Made by a program: the position numbers and the translations under genes. From assembly GCA_937120535.1 (NCBI GenBank), contig CAKZJX010000033.1:1-60683 (forward strand): a stretch of DNA of 60,683 nucleotides, written 5' to 3'. Below are positions 25,874-33,903 of the stretch, piece by piece; position 1 is the stretch's first letter, and every line of letters begins with the position of its first letter. The notes beneath the pieces were generated by a model. That model made no database searches, was not told where the DNA came from, and saw nothing but the letters and a program-made list of their open reading frames with translations. The DNA is from an uncultured Anaerolineae bacterium (GTDB lineage: Bacteria > Chloroflexota > Anaerolineae > Anaerolineales > Villigracilaceae).

Positions 25874-28138
25874 ATGAAACCGGAAGCAAAACGTTACCAA
25901 GCGACCATAGGGTCGCATACTATCATATTCGAGACAGGCCAACTGGCCTCCCAGGCCGGCGGAGCCGTCACCGTGCGCCTAGGCGATACGGTGGTCTTTG
26001 CTGCCGCCACCATGGGTGAAGCACGCCCCGAGACCGACTTCTTTCCCCTCTCAGTGGAATACGAAGAGCGCCTGTATGCCGGCGGAAAGATCCCAGGGTC
26101 CTTCTATCGACGCGAAGGCCGTCCCAGCACCGAAGCCATCCTCACCGCCCGCCTTACCGACCGACCCTTGCGCCCGCTCTTCCAACATGGCATGCGCAAC
26201 GAGGTGCAGGTGATCATGTTCTCTCTCTCGGCTGACAACGAAAACCCGCTCGACATCCTGGCCATCAACGCCGCCTCAGCCGCCATAATGATCTCCGATA
26301 TTCCCTGGGCCGGCCCGGTGGGAGCTGTGCGAGTCGGGCGCGTGGGCGGCCAGTTTGTGATCAACCCCACCTTCCAGGAGATGGAGCGCTCCGACCTCGA
26401 CCTGCGCATCGCTGGCACCAAAGACGCCATCCTTATGGTGGAATGTGGCGCCAACGAGATCCCAGAAGACGTGATGGTGGCTGCGCTTGAATTCGGCCAC
26501 CAGGCCCTGCAGCCCCTAGTAGACGTTCAACGCCAAATGGCGGCCGAGATCGGCAAGCCCAAGCGCCAGCCGACCCTGCTTTTGCCCTCGGAAGAGCTCA
26601 ACCAGAAAGTGTTCGAGCGCGTTCAAGAGCCGATGAACGCCCTGCTCGAGCGGCCGCTTAGCAAAAACGAATTCAACGAGGGCATGGATGCCCTACTCCA
26701 ACAACTGATCGCTGAACTGTGCGTAGAGGGCGACCCGAACGCCTCCCAGAAAACCGATGTCGAGATCGCTTTTCGCGAGGCCGAAAGCCGAGTCGTGCGT
26801 GAGCGCATCTTGCGCCTCGGCAAGCGCTCCGATGGCCGCAGTCCCACCGATATTCGACCGATCTGGTGCGAGGTAGACATCTCGCCGCGGGCCCACGGCT
26901 CTGGCCTGTTCACCCGCGGCGAAACCCAGGTGCTCAGCCTGGTCACGCTAGGCACCTTGGGCGAAGCTCAAGAACTCGACACCCTTACCCCGATCGAAAC
27001 CAAACGCTACATGCACCACTACAACTTTCCGCCGTTCAGCACGGGCGAAGTCAAACCCCTTCGAGGCCAGAGCCGGCGCGAGGTCGGGCACGGCGCGCTG
27101 GCTGAACGCGCCCTGGATCCGGTGATCCCGCCCGAGGAGACCTTCCCCTACACCATCCGCGTGGTCTCTGAGGTGCTGTCCTCCAACGGTTCGACCTCGA
27201 TGGGTTCGGTGTGCGGCTCCACCTTGGCGCTAATGGATGCCGGCGTCCCGATCAAGGCACCTGTGGCCGGCGTGGCTATGGGTCTGGTCACCGACTCCAC
27301 TGGCCGCTACCAGATCCTGACCGACATCCAAGGCGCAGAAGACCACTTGGGCGATATGGACTTCAAGGTGGCCGGCACCGCCAAGGGCATTACTGCCCTG
27401 CAGATGGACATCAAGATCTCAGGCATCAGCGCCCAGATGATGCGAGAGGCCCTAGAGCAAGCCCGCCAAGCCCGAATGATCATCTTAGACCACATGCTGG
27501 CGGTGATCGATAAACCACGCCCCGACCTGAAACCCCATGCGCCGCGCATCACCACCGTGAAGATCCCAATCGACAAGATCGGCCTGCTGATCGGTCCGGG
27601 CGGCAAGAACATCCGCGCCCTGCAAGAGGAAACCGGCACTCAGATTGACGTGCGCGAGGACGGCACCGTCTACATCGCCTCAACCAACGGAGCAGGCGCC
27701 CGAATTGCCGAGGAGCGCATCCTTTCCCTGGGCGAGACAGCGGTGATCGGCAACATTTATACCGGCAAGGTGGTGCGCATCGAGCCATTTGGCGCCTTCG
27801 TCGAGATCCTGCCCGGCGTAGATGGCATGGTACATATCTCCCAGCTGGATACCGAGCGCGTAAAAAAGGTGGAAGATGTGGTCTCGGTGGGTGACGAGAT
27901 CACAGTCATGGTGACCGATATTGATAGCCAGGGCAAGATCCGCCTCTCACGGCAAGCGGTTCTAGAAGGCTGGACCACTGAGGAGGCTCGCGAGCGCGAT
28001 CAGCGCGGCGGATCCGCCTCTCGCAGCGGTTCACGCCCTGTGCGCAGCGATTCCGCTTCTTCTGGAAAACCGCCGGCCCACCGCGGCGATCGCAACCGTC
28101 GCAGCAGTGAGCGCGGACGAGGTGGACCACGCAAATAA
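25874..28138 (+). CDS. pnp: Polyribonucleotide nucleotidyltransferase (PNPase)
   Basis: A 754-residue PNPase, the phosphorolytic 3'-5' exoribonuclease. Order of domains: first RNase PH-like (about 10-145, with the RREGRPS segment), helical linker, second RNase PH-like (about 320-545, with FPPFSTGEVKPLRGQSRREV and EDHLGDMDFKVAGT, which carry the active-site and metal residues), KH (about 555-615, IGPGGKNIRALQEETG) and S1 (about 620-695, GKVVRIEPFGAFVEI). The last 50 residues are an arginine-, serine- and glycine-rich tail. The ribosome site is AGGAGA. Confidence 0.97.
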   Translation: MKPEAKRYQATIGSHTIIFETGQLASQAGGAVTVRLGDTVVFAAATMGEARPETDFFPLSVEYEERLYAGGKIPGSFYRREGRPSTEAILTARLTDRPLRPLFQHGMRNEVQVIMFSLSADNENPLDILAINAASAAIMISDIPWAGPVGAVRVGRVGGQFVINPTFQEMERSDLDLRIAGTKDAILMVECGANEIPEDVMVAALEFGHQALQPLVDVQRQMAAEIGKPKRQPTLLLPSEELNQKVFERVQEPMNALLERPLSKNEFNEGMDALLQQLIAELCVEGDPNASQKTDVEIAFREAESRVVRERILRLGKRSDGRSPTDIRPIWCEVDISPRAHGSGLFTRGETQVLSLVTLGTLGEAQELDTLTPIETKRYMHHYNFPPFSTGEVKPLRGQSRREVGHGALAERALDPVIPPEETFPYTIRVVSEVLSSNGSTSMGSVCGSTLALMDAGVPIKAPVAGVAMGLVTDSTGRYQILTDIQGAEDHLGDMDFKVAGTAKGITALQMDIKISGISAQMMREALEQARQARMIILDHMLAVIDKPRPDLKPHAPRITTVKIPIDKIGLLIGPGGKNIRALQEETGTQIDVREDGTVYIASTNGAGARIAEERILSLGETAVIGNIYTGKVVRIEPFGAFVEILPGVDGMVHISQLDTERVKKVEDVVSVGDEITVMVTDIDSQGKIRLSRQAVLEGWTTEEARERDQRGGSASRSGSRPVRSDSASSGKPPAHRGDRNRRSSERGRGGPRK

Positions 28139-28146
28139 ACCGCAAG

Positions 28147-28173
28147 ACGGGGTGGATCGCCCACCTCGTTTTT
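28147..28173 (+). terminator. Rho-independent terminator after pnp
   Basis: ACGGGGTGG (28147-28155) pairs with CCACCTCGT (28161-28169) across a five-base loop, with one G-U pair, and TTTTT follows. It starts nine bases after the stop. Confidence 0.85.
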
Positions 28174-28670
28174 ATCCCCCATCTTCGCCGTCCTCTCGTC
28201 CCCACCGGTTGGGATCACCCACTTCCGCCTAGGGGCATCTCTGCGCCACATCTGGCGGTCCAATTTTGCGAGAGCGAGCGGGCAACCGGCCGGCGTTGAC
28301 CCTCTCGCAACCGCTGCACCCTGCCCAAGGCCATTCCCACAACAGCCTGAAGACCAGCTGCCGACCATCTGCGCCAACCGCCTGCCAAAGACAGCCGCCT
28401 AGCCCCTGCTCCATGCTGTCGAGCAACCCAGGCCTACCCCGCCCATCATCCTACCCTCTCCACCGCCCACGATCGCTCACCATCGGATGGCCTTCGGCGC
28501 ACCGTTGCCAGAAGAACCTGGTCGAGATCGGCATCGAGTCCACCCTGGGCTGTGGCCGACAGGCAAGGCCGGCGCCTCAACCCTAAGACCTCTCAACCCA
28601 CACCTTCCCCGAATCGTCCAGAGCGGCCGAACAAGCGATCGTCCGACATCGTGCCCCTCTCCAAAGACAC
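28174..28670. other. Gene-free stretch between convergent units
   Basis: About 500 bases between the pnp terminator and the end of the acetyltransferase gene. Open frames here are short and have a skewed, proline- and arginine-rich composition with no recognisable family. I see no RNA gene, repeat or mobile element. It may contain the 3' end of the long minus-strand unit. Confidence 0.5.
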
Positions 28671-29264
28671 TCACCCCTCCTCATACTTCCTCATCAACCC
28701 CTCCAACCGCGCCTTGATCGCCGGCCACTCGGCATCCACAATGCTATAAACAACCGAATGGCGCACCGTCCCATCGGGCAAAATCATGTGATTGCGCAAC
28801 ACCCCCTCCTTCACCGCCCCCAAGCGCTCAATCGCCTTCTGCGACCGGATATTGCGCACATCCGCCTTGAGCTGCACTCGGATAGCCCCTAGCGTCTCAA
28901 ACGCATGGCGCAGCAGCAAATACTTGCTCTCGGTATTGACCACCGTCCGCTGAAACTCCACGCCGTACCACGTCCCGCCGATCTCCAAACCGCGGTCCAT
29001 CGGGCTGATGTTCAAATAACGAGTAGCGCCGGCCGCCCGTCCCGAAGGAAGATGCACCACCACAAACGGCACATCGTTGACCCGCGCAAGAATCTTGCGC
29101 ACCCAATGGCGCATATCCTCCTCGGACTTCATCTCGCCGTACAACATAAACTTCCAAAACGATTGCCCCACCCCGATCTCCGCCAAGGCCGGGATATGAT
29201 CCTCTGTCATCGGCTCCAGGCGGACATAACGGCCGATCAGCGTGATCGGTGTTACCCAAGTCAT
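28671..29264 (-). CDS. GNAT acetyltransferase (RimJ/RimL-like)
   Basis: A 197-residue GNAT-fold N-acetyltransferase. The N-terminus TLIGRYVRLEPMTEDHIPAL and the late RVQLKADVRNIRSQKAIERLGAVKEGVLR are typical of the RimJ/RimL group, which acetylates protein N-termini, amino acids or antibiotics. Cytosolic. The start overlaps the previous gene's stop (ATGA), so it is coupled to the SRPBCC gene. The substrate is not predictable. Confidence 0.88.
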   Translation of the reverse strand: MTWVTPITLIGRYVRLEPMTEDHIPALAEIGVGQSFWKFMLYGEMKSEEDMRHWVRKILARVNDVPFVVVHLPSGRAAGATRYLNISPMDRGLEIGGTWYGVEFQRTVVNTESKYLLLRHAFETLGAIRVQLKADVRNIRSQKAIERLGAVKEGVLRNHMILPDGTVRHSVVYSIVDAEWPAIKARLEGLMRKYEEG

Positions 29265-29722
29265 CTTCCACCCCCGAACAACTCAGCGATGCGCCGGGCG
29301 CGATAATCGAAAATCTGCTCCAACCGCCGGTGGATCCACAAAGCGTGCACCACATCGCCCAGCCACGCAAAAGGTGGGATATACGTCACATGGTCGGTCA
29401 TCCACACCCCATTCCCCTGGGGCCGAAAGCGATGCTCATGATACCAAAAGCGATAGGGTCCTAGGCGTTGCTCATCCACGAAATATTCGCCCGGACGCAC
29501 ATGGGCGATCTCAGTCAACCAGACAGAGCGCCACCCCGGAACGAACTGCACCCGATACTCGATAATCTGCCCCTCATACATCGGCTCATCGGCGCCAGCG
29601 ATGATCTCGAAATGCAGATCGGGCGGCGTGATCTCATTCAGATTTTTGGGATTAGAAAAGTACGCCCACACCTCTTCGATCGATGCCGAAAGAAACTGTT
29701 TGCGATGCAGTCGGTAGATCAT
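29261..29722 (-). CDS. SRPBCC-family (START-like) protein
   Basis: A 153-residue helix-grip protein of the SRPBCC/polyketide-cyclase-like group, seen in FLSASIEEVWAYFSNPKNLNEITPP at the N-terminus (quoted loosely by position 8-32) and the beta-strands ending at VTYIPPFAWLGDVV. Family members bind hydrophobic ligands; many have no known activity. The start is the ATG that overlaps the murE stop (29719-29722); a GTG 12 bases upstream is less likely. It is sandwiched between murE and the acetyltransferase with four-base overlaps on both sides. Confidence 0.8.
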   Translation of the reverse strand: MIYRLHRKQFLSASIEEVWAYFSNPKNLNEITPPDLHFEIIAGADEPMYEGQIIEYRVQFVPGWRSVWLTEIAHVRPGEYFVDEQRLGPYRFWYHEHRFRPQGNGVWMTDHVTYIPPFAWLGDVVHALWIHRRLEQIFDYRARRIAELFGGGR

Positions 29723-31341
29723 CCCGTACACCACTCCTCTTCAGGACGATCCTGAGTAGGAAGATAGGGCATAGCCGGCCCCGGCACACCGAGCAACTCG
29801 GCCAAAGCAGCCCGCATTGCAATGCGGTCATCCCATGAATACTCCACTGTTCCAAAACACATCGACTGCTCATGACCCTTCCCACAAGCCAACACGACAT
29901 CGCCCGGCCGGGCCAGCCGAACCGCAAAGCGGATTGCCTCCCCCCGATCGGGGATGCGCCAGAACGTCTCGCCCTCGCGTCCGCCGTGCGATCGGATGCC
30001 TGTGGCCATGGTCTCCAAGATCTCGTTCAACGACTCAGTGCGCGGGTCCTCAGCAGTCAGCACGGTGTAATCGGCCAACTCCCCGGCCACCTCAGCCATC
30101 AAGCGGCGTTTCTCCCGATCCCGCAGGCCGGCCGAGCCAAACACCACAATCACCCGTCCCGCCGGCCGCCCTTCCGCTTGAGCATGGGCCATCTGCCGAG
30201 CAGTCTTCAAGGCCTGTTGCAAGGCGTTTGGCGTATGTGCAAAATCCACGATGGCGGTGAACGGCTGTCCCATGTCGATCCGCTCCATGCGGCCGGGGAT
30301 ACCCTCCAACGAAGCAATGCCGCGCGCCGCTGTCTGTGGATCCACGCTCAGACCGTAGACCGTTGCTGTCAGAGCGGCCAAACAATTCGAAACGTTATAA
30401 GCGCCCACCAGCGGGCTGGTCACACGAACCCGAAAATCGGACGAGACGGCAACAAACTCAATCCCCGCCGGCGCATAGGCCACCTGTTCCGCCCACACAT
30501 CGGCGCCGGCCTGCAAACTGTAGCAACGCTGGCTGAGCGCCGGGCGTTGGCGCACCAGGTCAGACAAAAAGCCATACGACGAATCGTCACGGTTCAACAC
30601 CGCCAAACGAGGCGGAGGCCGATCCACAAATTTCGGTTGCGTCCACTCCAGGCTCTCGAACAGCCGCGCTTTGGCAGCGCGGTAATTCTCATACGAACCA
30701 TGCTCGTCCAAGTGTTCATGGGTGATGTTAGTGATCACCCCGACGTCGAACTCACAAGCATCCACCCGATGTTGCGACCAGCCATGCGAGGTAGTTTCCA
30801 ACACCACATGGCTTAGGCCGGCGGCAACCATGCGCGCCAGATACGCCTGGACGTCATGGGCATCGGGGGTGGTGACGTGAAAGCCCGTATCCAACACCTG
30901 ATCGCCGATCACAGCATGGACGGTGGAGATCATGCCGGCCCTCAAGCCGGCCTCCAGCAAGATGCGGTAGATCAGGTTGGTGGTGGTAGTCTTCCCGTCG
31001 GTGCCGGTCACACCGATCACGTTCAGGTGGCGGGCCGGCCAATCGTAAAAGGCCGCGGCCAGCCAGGTTAGAGCGCGACGCGTGTTCTCCAAGCGCAGGT
31101 AAGGCACTGTACCCAAGCGGGCCGGCAACGCCCGCTCCCCGATCGCCGCCGCCGCTCCATTGCGGATGGCCTGCTCGATATAATCATGCCCATCGGCAAC
31201 GCCTCCCCTCATCGCCACAAACAAGTTGCCGGCTTGAACCCGACGGCTATCGATCGCGATGCCTGTGATCGTCACGTCAGGGATCTCGGAGGGAGGGGCA
31301 TACGGAAAGTCAAGGAAGAGATGGGAAAGCGGTTTGTGCAT
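29719..31341 (-). CDS. murE: MurE, UDP-MurNAc-tripeptide synthetase
   Basis: A 540-residue Mur ligase that adds the third amino acid to the peptidoglycan stem peptide in the cytoplasm. ATP site GVTGTDGKTTTTNL; central motif FDVGVITNITHEHLDEHGSY; C-terminal domain with VVFGSAGLRDREKR. The residue-selecting motif reads AEDPRTES in place of the usual DNPR. The arginine, which contacts meso-diaminopimelate in known enzymes, is kept, so the third residue could be diaminopimelate, but ornithine also occurs in this phylum. It stands apart from other mur genes, behind the ATP synthase genes and a terminator. No clear ribosome site precedes the ATG. Confidence 0.9.
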   Translation of the reverse strand: MHKPLSHLFLDFPYAPPSEIPDVTITGIAIDSRRVQAGNLFVAMRGGVADGHDYIEQAIRNGAAAAIGERALPARLGTVPYLRLENTRRALTWLAAAFYDWPARHLNVIGVTGTDGKTTTTNLIYRILLEAGLRAGMISTVHAVIGDQVLDTGFHVTTPDAHDVQAYLARMVAAGLSHVVLETTSHGWSQHRVDACEFDVGVITNITHEHLDEHGSYENYRAAKARLFESLEWTQPKFVDRPPPRLAVLNRDDSSYGFLSDLVRQRPALSQRCYSLQAGADVWAEQVAYAPAGIEFVAVSSDFRVRVTSPLVGAYNVSNCLAALTATVYGLSVDPQTAARGIASLEGIPGRMERIDMGQPFTAIVDFAHTPNALQQALKTARQMAHAQAEGRPAGRVIVVFGSAGLRDREKRRLMAEVAGELADYTVLTAEDPRTESLNEILETMATGIRSHGGREGETFWRIPDRGEAIRFAVRLARPGDVVLACGKGHEQSMCFGTVEYSWDDRIAMRAALAELLGVPGPAMPYLPTQDRPEEEWCTG

Positions 31342-31400
31342 CGTCTATTTCGCGCAGCACTCCGATCGGCCAATGTCCAGGCCAACGGCTTTCTTTAAAG

Positions 31401-31435
31401 AAAAAGAGGGTCTCGGCGATTCTACCAAAACCCTC
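31401..31435 (-). terminator. Terminator after the atp genes
   Basis: On the minus strand GAGGGT and ACCCTC (31435-31430 and 31411-31406) enclose an 18-base loop, followed by TTTTTCTTT. It separates the atp genes from murE; the stem is short. Confidence 0.6.
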
Positions 31436-31456
31436 CACTCCATGCGAATGGCCACT

Positions 31457-32191
31457 CTACTTCAAGCTCTGGCGCAAACTCTCCAGCTTGCCGGCTACCG
31501 AGCCATCGAGGACTTTATCGCCGACCCGGATCACCAGGCCGCCCAAAATATTCGGGTCCACACGGAACGTGATGGCCTGGGCGCCCACGCGGGCCAGCAC
31601 ATCCTGCTTGATCACCGCTTCTTCCTCGGGTGTCAGCGGAAGTGCGCTGGTGACGATGGCCGATTCACTCTTGAGATCAGAGTCTTCCAACACCACCACC
31701 TTGCCGCTCTTCACGCCCGAGAAGAACTCGTTGATCAGGGCATGCTGACGTCTCTCATCCAGGGCCTCGCCGATCAACTTTTGTGCTGCCGCAATGGCCA
31801 GAGCGGCCACTTGACCGCGCAGATCGGCCAGGATGCGATTACGCTCGCTTTCCACCTCAGCCAGAGCGGCATCACGGGCCTTGGCGACCTCGGCCTCAGC
31901 GGCGGTGCGGTACTCCTTAGCCACGGCTTCGGCGCGTTCCGTTGCCTCGCGCACGATGCGGGCTGCTTCAGCTTGGGCCTCAGCCAGGATCTTGGCTGCT
32001 TCCTCCTCGGCATTGGCGCGCGCTTCAGCAGCTACGCGCGCGTCCTCCAGGCTCTGGGCGATCTTCTGGCGACGATTTTCTAGGGCACGCACAATCGGCT
32101 TGTATGCCCAGGCATACAGCAAAATCGCCATAACGGTGAAATTGAAGATTTGGAACAGGAAAAACCCGAGGTTGATGCCTAGTTGTTCCAT
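31457..32191 (-). CDS. atpF: ATP synthase subunit b fused to the C-terminal domain of subunit delta
   Basis: A 244-residue protein. Residues 1-30 hold the b-subunit membrane helix (INLGFFLFQIFNFTVMAILL). Residues 30-160 are a long alanine- and glutamate-rich coiled coil, the peripheral stalk. Residues 165-244 match the C-terminal half of delta (OSCP), ending with ITFRVDPNILGGLVIRVGD and LDGSVAGKLESL. The N-terminal six-helix domain of delta, which holds the top of the alpha3beta3 head, is missing, and no atpH gene follows. The start at 32191 has GAGGGAG upstream; an earlier in-frame start overlaps atpE. It links the Fo sector to F1, whose genes are not in this window. Confidence 0.88.
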   Translation of the reverse strand: MEQLGINLGFFLFQIFNFTVMAILLYAWAYKPIVRALENRRQKIAQSLEDARVAAEARANAEEEAAKILAEAQAEAARIVREATERAEAVAKEYRTAAEAEVAKARDAALAEVESERNRILADLRGQVAALAIAAAQKLIGEALDERRQHALINEFFSGVKSGKVVVLEDSDLKSESAIVTSALPLTPEEEAVIKQDVLARVGAQAITFRVDPNILGGLVIRVGDKVLDGSVAGKLESLRQSLK

Positions 32192-32210
32192 CCGGACTCC
32201 CTCTCGATCC

Positions 32211-32453
32211 TTATCCCACAAAGATGATGATCAGCGCCACAGCCAGGGCGTAGATAGCCACAGCCTCCGCAAAAGCCATACCCAGGATCATGTTGGTCTG
32301 AATAATCGAAGCTGCGTCTGGATTGCGTCCCATTGCCTGCACACCGCCGGCGGCCGCAATGCCAACGCCGGCGCCGGCGCCGATCGCGCCCAGCATGGCG
32401 ATGCCTGCTCCCAAAAGTTTCATACCTTCAACAAAGAACTCATTGAACTCCAT
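32211..32453 (-). CDS. atpE: ATP synthase subunit c
   Basis: An 80-residue hairpin of two membrane helices. Helix 1 is glycine- and alanine-rich (GAIGAGAGVGIAAAGG), the polar loop is RNP, and helix 2 carries the ion-binding Glu63 in GMAFAEAVAIYAL. The residue after Glu63 is alanine rather than Ser/Thr, which points to protons rather than sodium. It is 52 bases after atpB. Confidence 0.96.
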   Translation of the reverse strand: MEFNEFFVEGMKLLGAGIAMLGAIGAGAGVGIAAAGGVQAMGRNPDAASIIQTNMILGMAFAEAVAIYALAVALIIIFVG

Positions 32454-32505
32454 GTTTCTCTACTCCTTTACAGCAAGTTGGGTTCAGGGTTTGGTGAGAT
32501 TTGGT

Positions 32506-33570
32506 TTAGTGATGCTCGTCATGGCCATGGGCTACGGTTGCCCCACTGAGGAAGATCGTCGCCAGCAGGAAGAACACGTAAGCCTGAATGACGCCGAAAA
32601 ACAACTCAAACAAATAGAGGCCGGCTGGAACGGCCACTGCCGTCAGCGCACCGACGATCGAGAGCAGCAGGGTGCCGGCAAAGATGTTGCCGAAAAGACG
32701 GAAGCTGAACGACAAGATCTTGGCGAACTCCAGAATGATCTCCAGCAAACCAACACCGAAGTTGATGGCCCCAAAGGGTCCACCGCTAACCAGCTGACGG
32801 AACTGGAAGAACTTCTCAAAGTAGCGCGGCCCCAGCGCCCAAACACCGAACACCTGGGTTAGGAAGACGGTGGTGACGGCCAGGGCAAACGGGAAGTTAA
32901 TATCGGTTGCTGTGCCGCGCAAGAAAGGCACCACTTCACAGGCATGGCAGGGCGCGCCATCGCCTTTGGCCGGATCTCCCTTGGCCGGCTCGCCCTTTGC
33001 TGCGCTCTCTTCGTTGTGATCCTCAACCTCTACCGGCTTTCCCTTATCGATCGTCCACAGCGTGAAATCGCCGATCTGCAGCAGAGGCATCGGAGCATAG
33101 CCAGTCCCGTGATGGATCTCCTTGATGCGTCCGATGCTCTCGAAGCCTGGGAGCAGCTTGATCAGGTTGGCGGTGAAGATCAGCAGGAAAATCGTGGCCA
33201 CGATCGGCATGATGCGCATGGCCCACTTGCCGGCCGCATTCTGCACCGTATTCCACAAGAATTGCACGATGACTTCAAACGCGTTCAACAAGCCCTGAGG
33301 GACATCCTCGCGTTGCCGATAGAACCGGTAGGCCGAGAGAGCGATCAGGATCAGCACCAAATCGGTCAGCAGAGTAGCGGCAATGGTGTTCGTGATGGGA
33401 AAACCGAACACGCTCAAGCCGGTCTCCTCGGGCGGCAGGACCACCACCGGGCTGATCGGTCTCAAATACGTAGGGCCGAGAAACGCAGTGTAAATGCCCA
33501 GCCCAAACAGGATCAGGATCATCGTCGTTTTGACATGGAATCGCTTCTTCGGTTTTGCCTCGCTAGTCAC
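32506..33570 (-). CDS. atpB: ATP synthase subunit a
   Basis: A 354-residue Fo subunit a, the proton channel next to the c-ring. The essential arginine is in FSFRLFGNIFAGTLLLS. The C-terminal helices end at FLSGATVAHGHDEHH. It is longer than E. coli subunit a (271), owing to an N-terminal extension and an insertion at about residues 180-205 with three KGEP/KGDP/KGDG repeats and a CHAC pair. The GTG start at 33570 has GGAGG upstream and overlaps the end of the previous gene; upstream in-frame codons lie inside that gene. Confidence 0.93.
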   Translation of the reverse strand: MTSEAKPKKRFHVKTTMILILFGLGIYTAFLGPTYLRPISPVVVLPPEETGLSVFGFPITNTIAATLLTDLVLILIALSAYRFYRQREDVPQGLLNAFEVIVQFLWNTVQNAAGKWAMRIMPIVATIFLLIFTANLIKLLPGFESIGRIKEIHHGTGYAPMPLLQIGDFTLWTIDKGKPVEVEDHNEESAAKGEPAKGDPAKGDGAPCHACEVVPFLRGTATDINFPFALAVTTVFLTQVFGVWALGPRYFEKFFQFRQLVSGGPFGAINFGVGLLEIILEFAKILSFSFRLFGNIFAGTLLLSIVGALTAVAVPAGLYLFELFFGVIQAYVFFLLATIFLSGATVAHGHDEHH

Positions 33571-33868
33571 TCTCGTTATCCTCCTTCTGACCAGATTGGG
33601 ATGTGGAGGGGCGCGGCGGCGGTGGCAAATCCCGCACCGCCCGCATAGCAAGCTTAAACGTAAGGAACAGGGACAGGGGGCCGATAGCAATCACCAAGGC
33701 GATCAGAAAGGCGTGTCCGGTGCCGAACAGGCGATCCAACCATTGGCCACCGAACACCGCACCAAAGATCAGCAATAGGCTGACCCCGGCGATCTGCGCG
33801 GCCAAGCTTCCCATCCGATTGAACAGGGAGACTATCGAAAGGGGCTCGCGTTTCTCTGGTTCACTCAT
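33563..33868 (-). CDS. AtpI/AtpZ-like protein
   Basis: A 101-residue protein with two membrane helices (about 22-42 and 53-75), the second followed by a basic stretch and a proline-rich acidic tail. Size, topology and position before atpB match the AtpI/AtpZ family, which helps c-ring assembly or ion uptake. Sequence similarity is only loose. It overlaps atpB by eight bases. Confidence 0.72.
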   Translation of the reverse strand: MSEPEKREPLSIVSLFNRMGSLAAQIAGVSLLLIFGAVFGGQWLDRLFGTGHAFLIALVIAIGPLSLFLTFKLAMRAVRDLPPPPRPSTSQSGQKEDNESD

Positions 33869-33903
33869 AACAGTTGGATTATATCAGAGGCTCCAAGCGA
33901 CGT

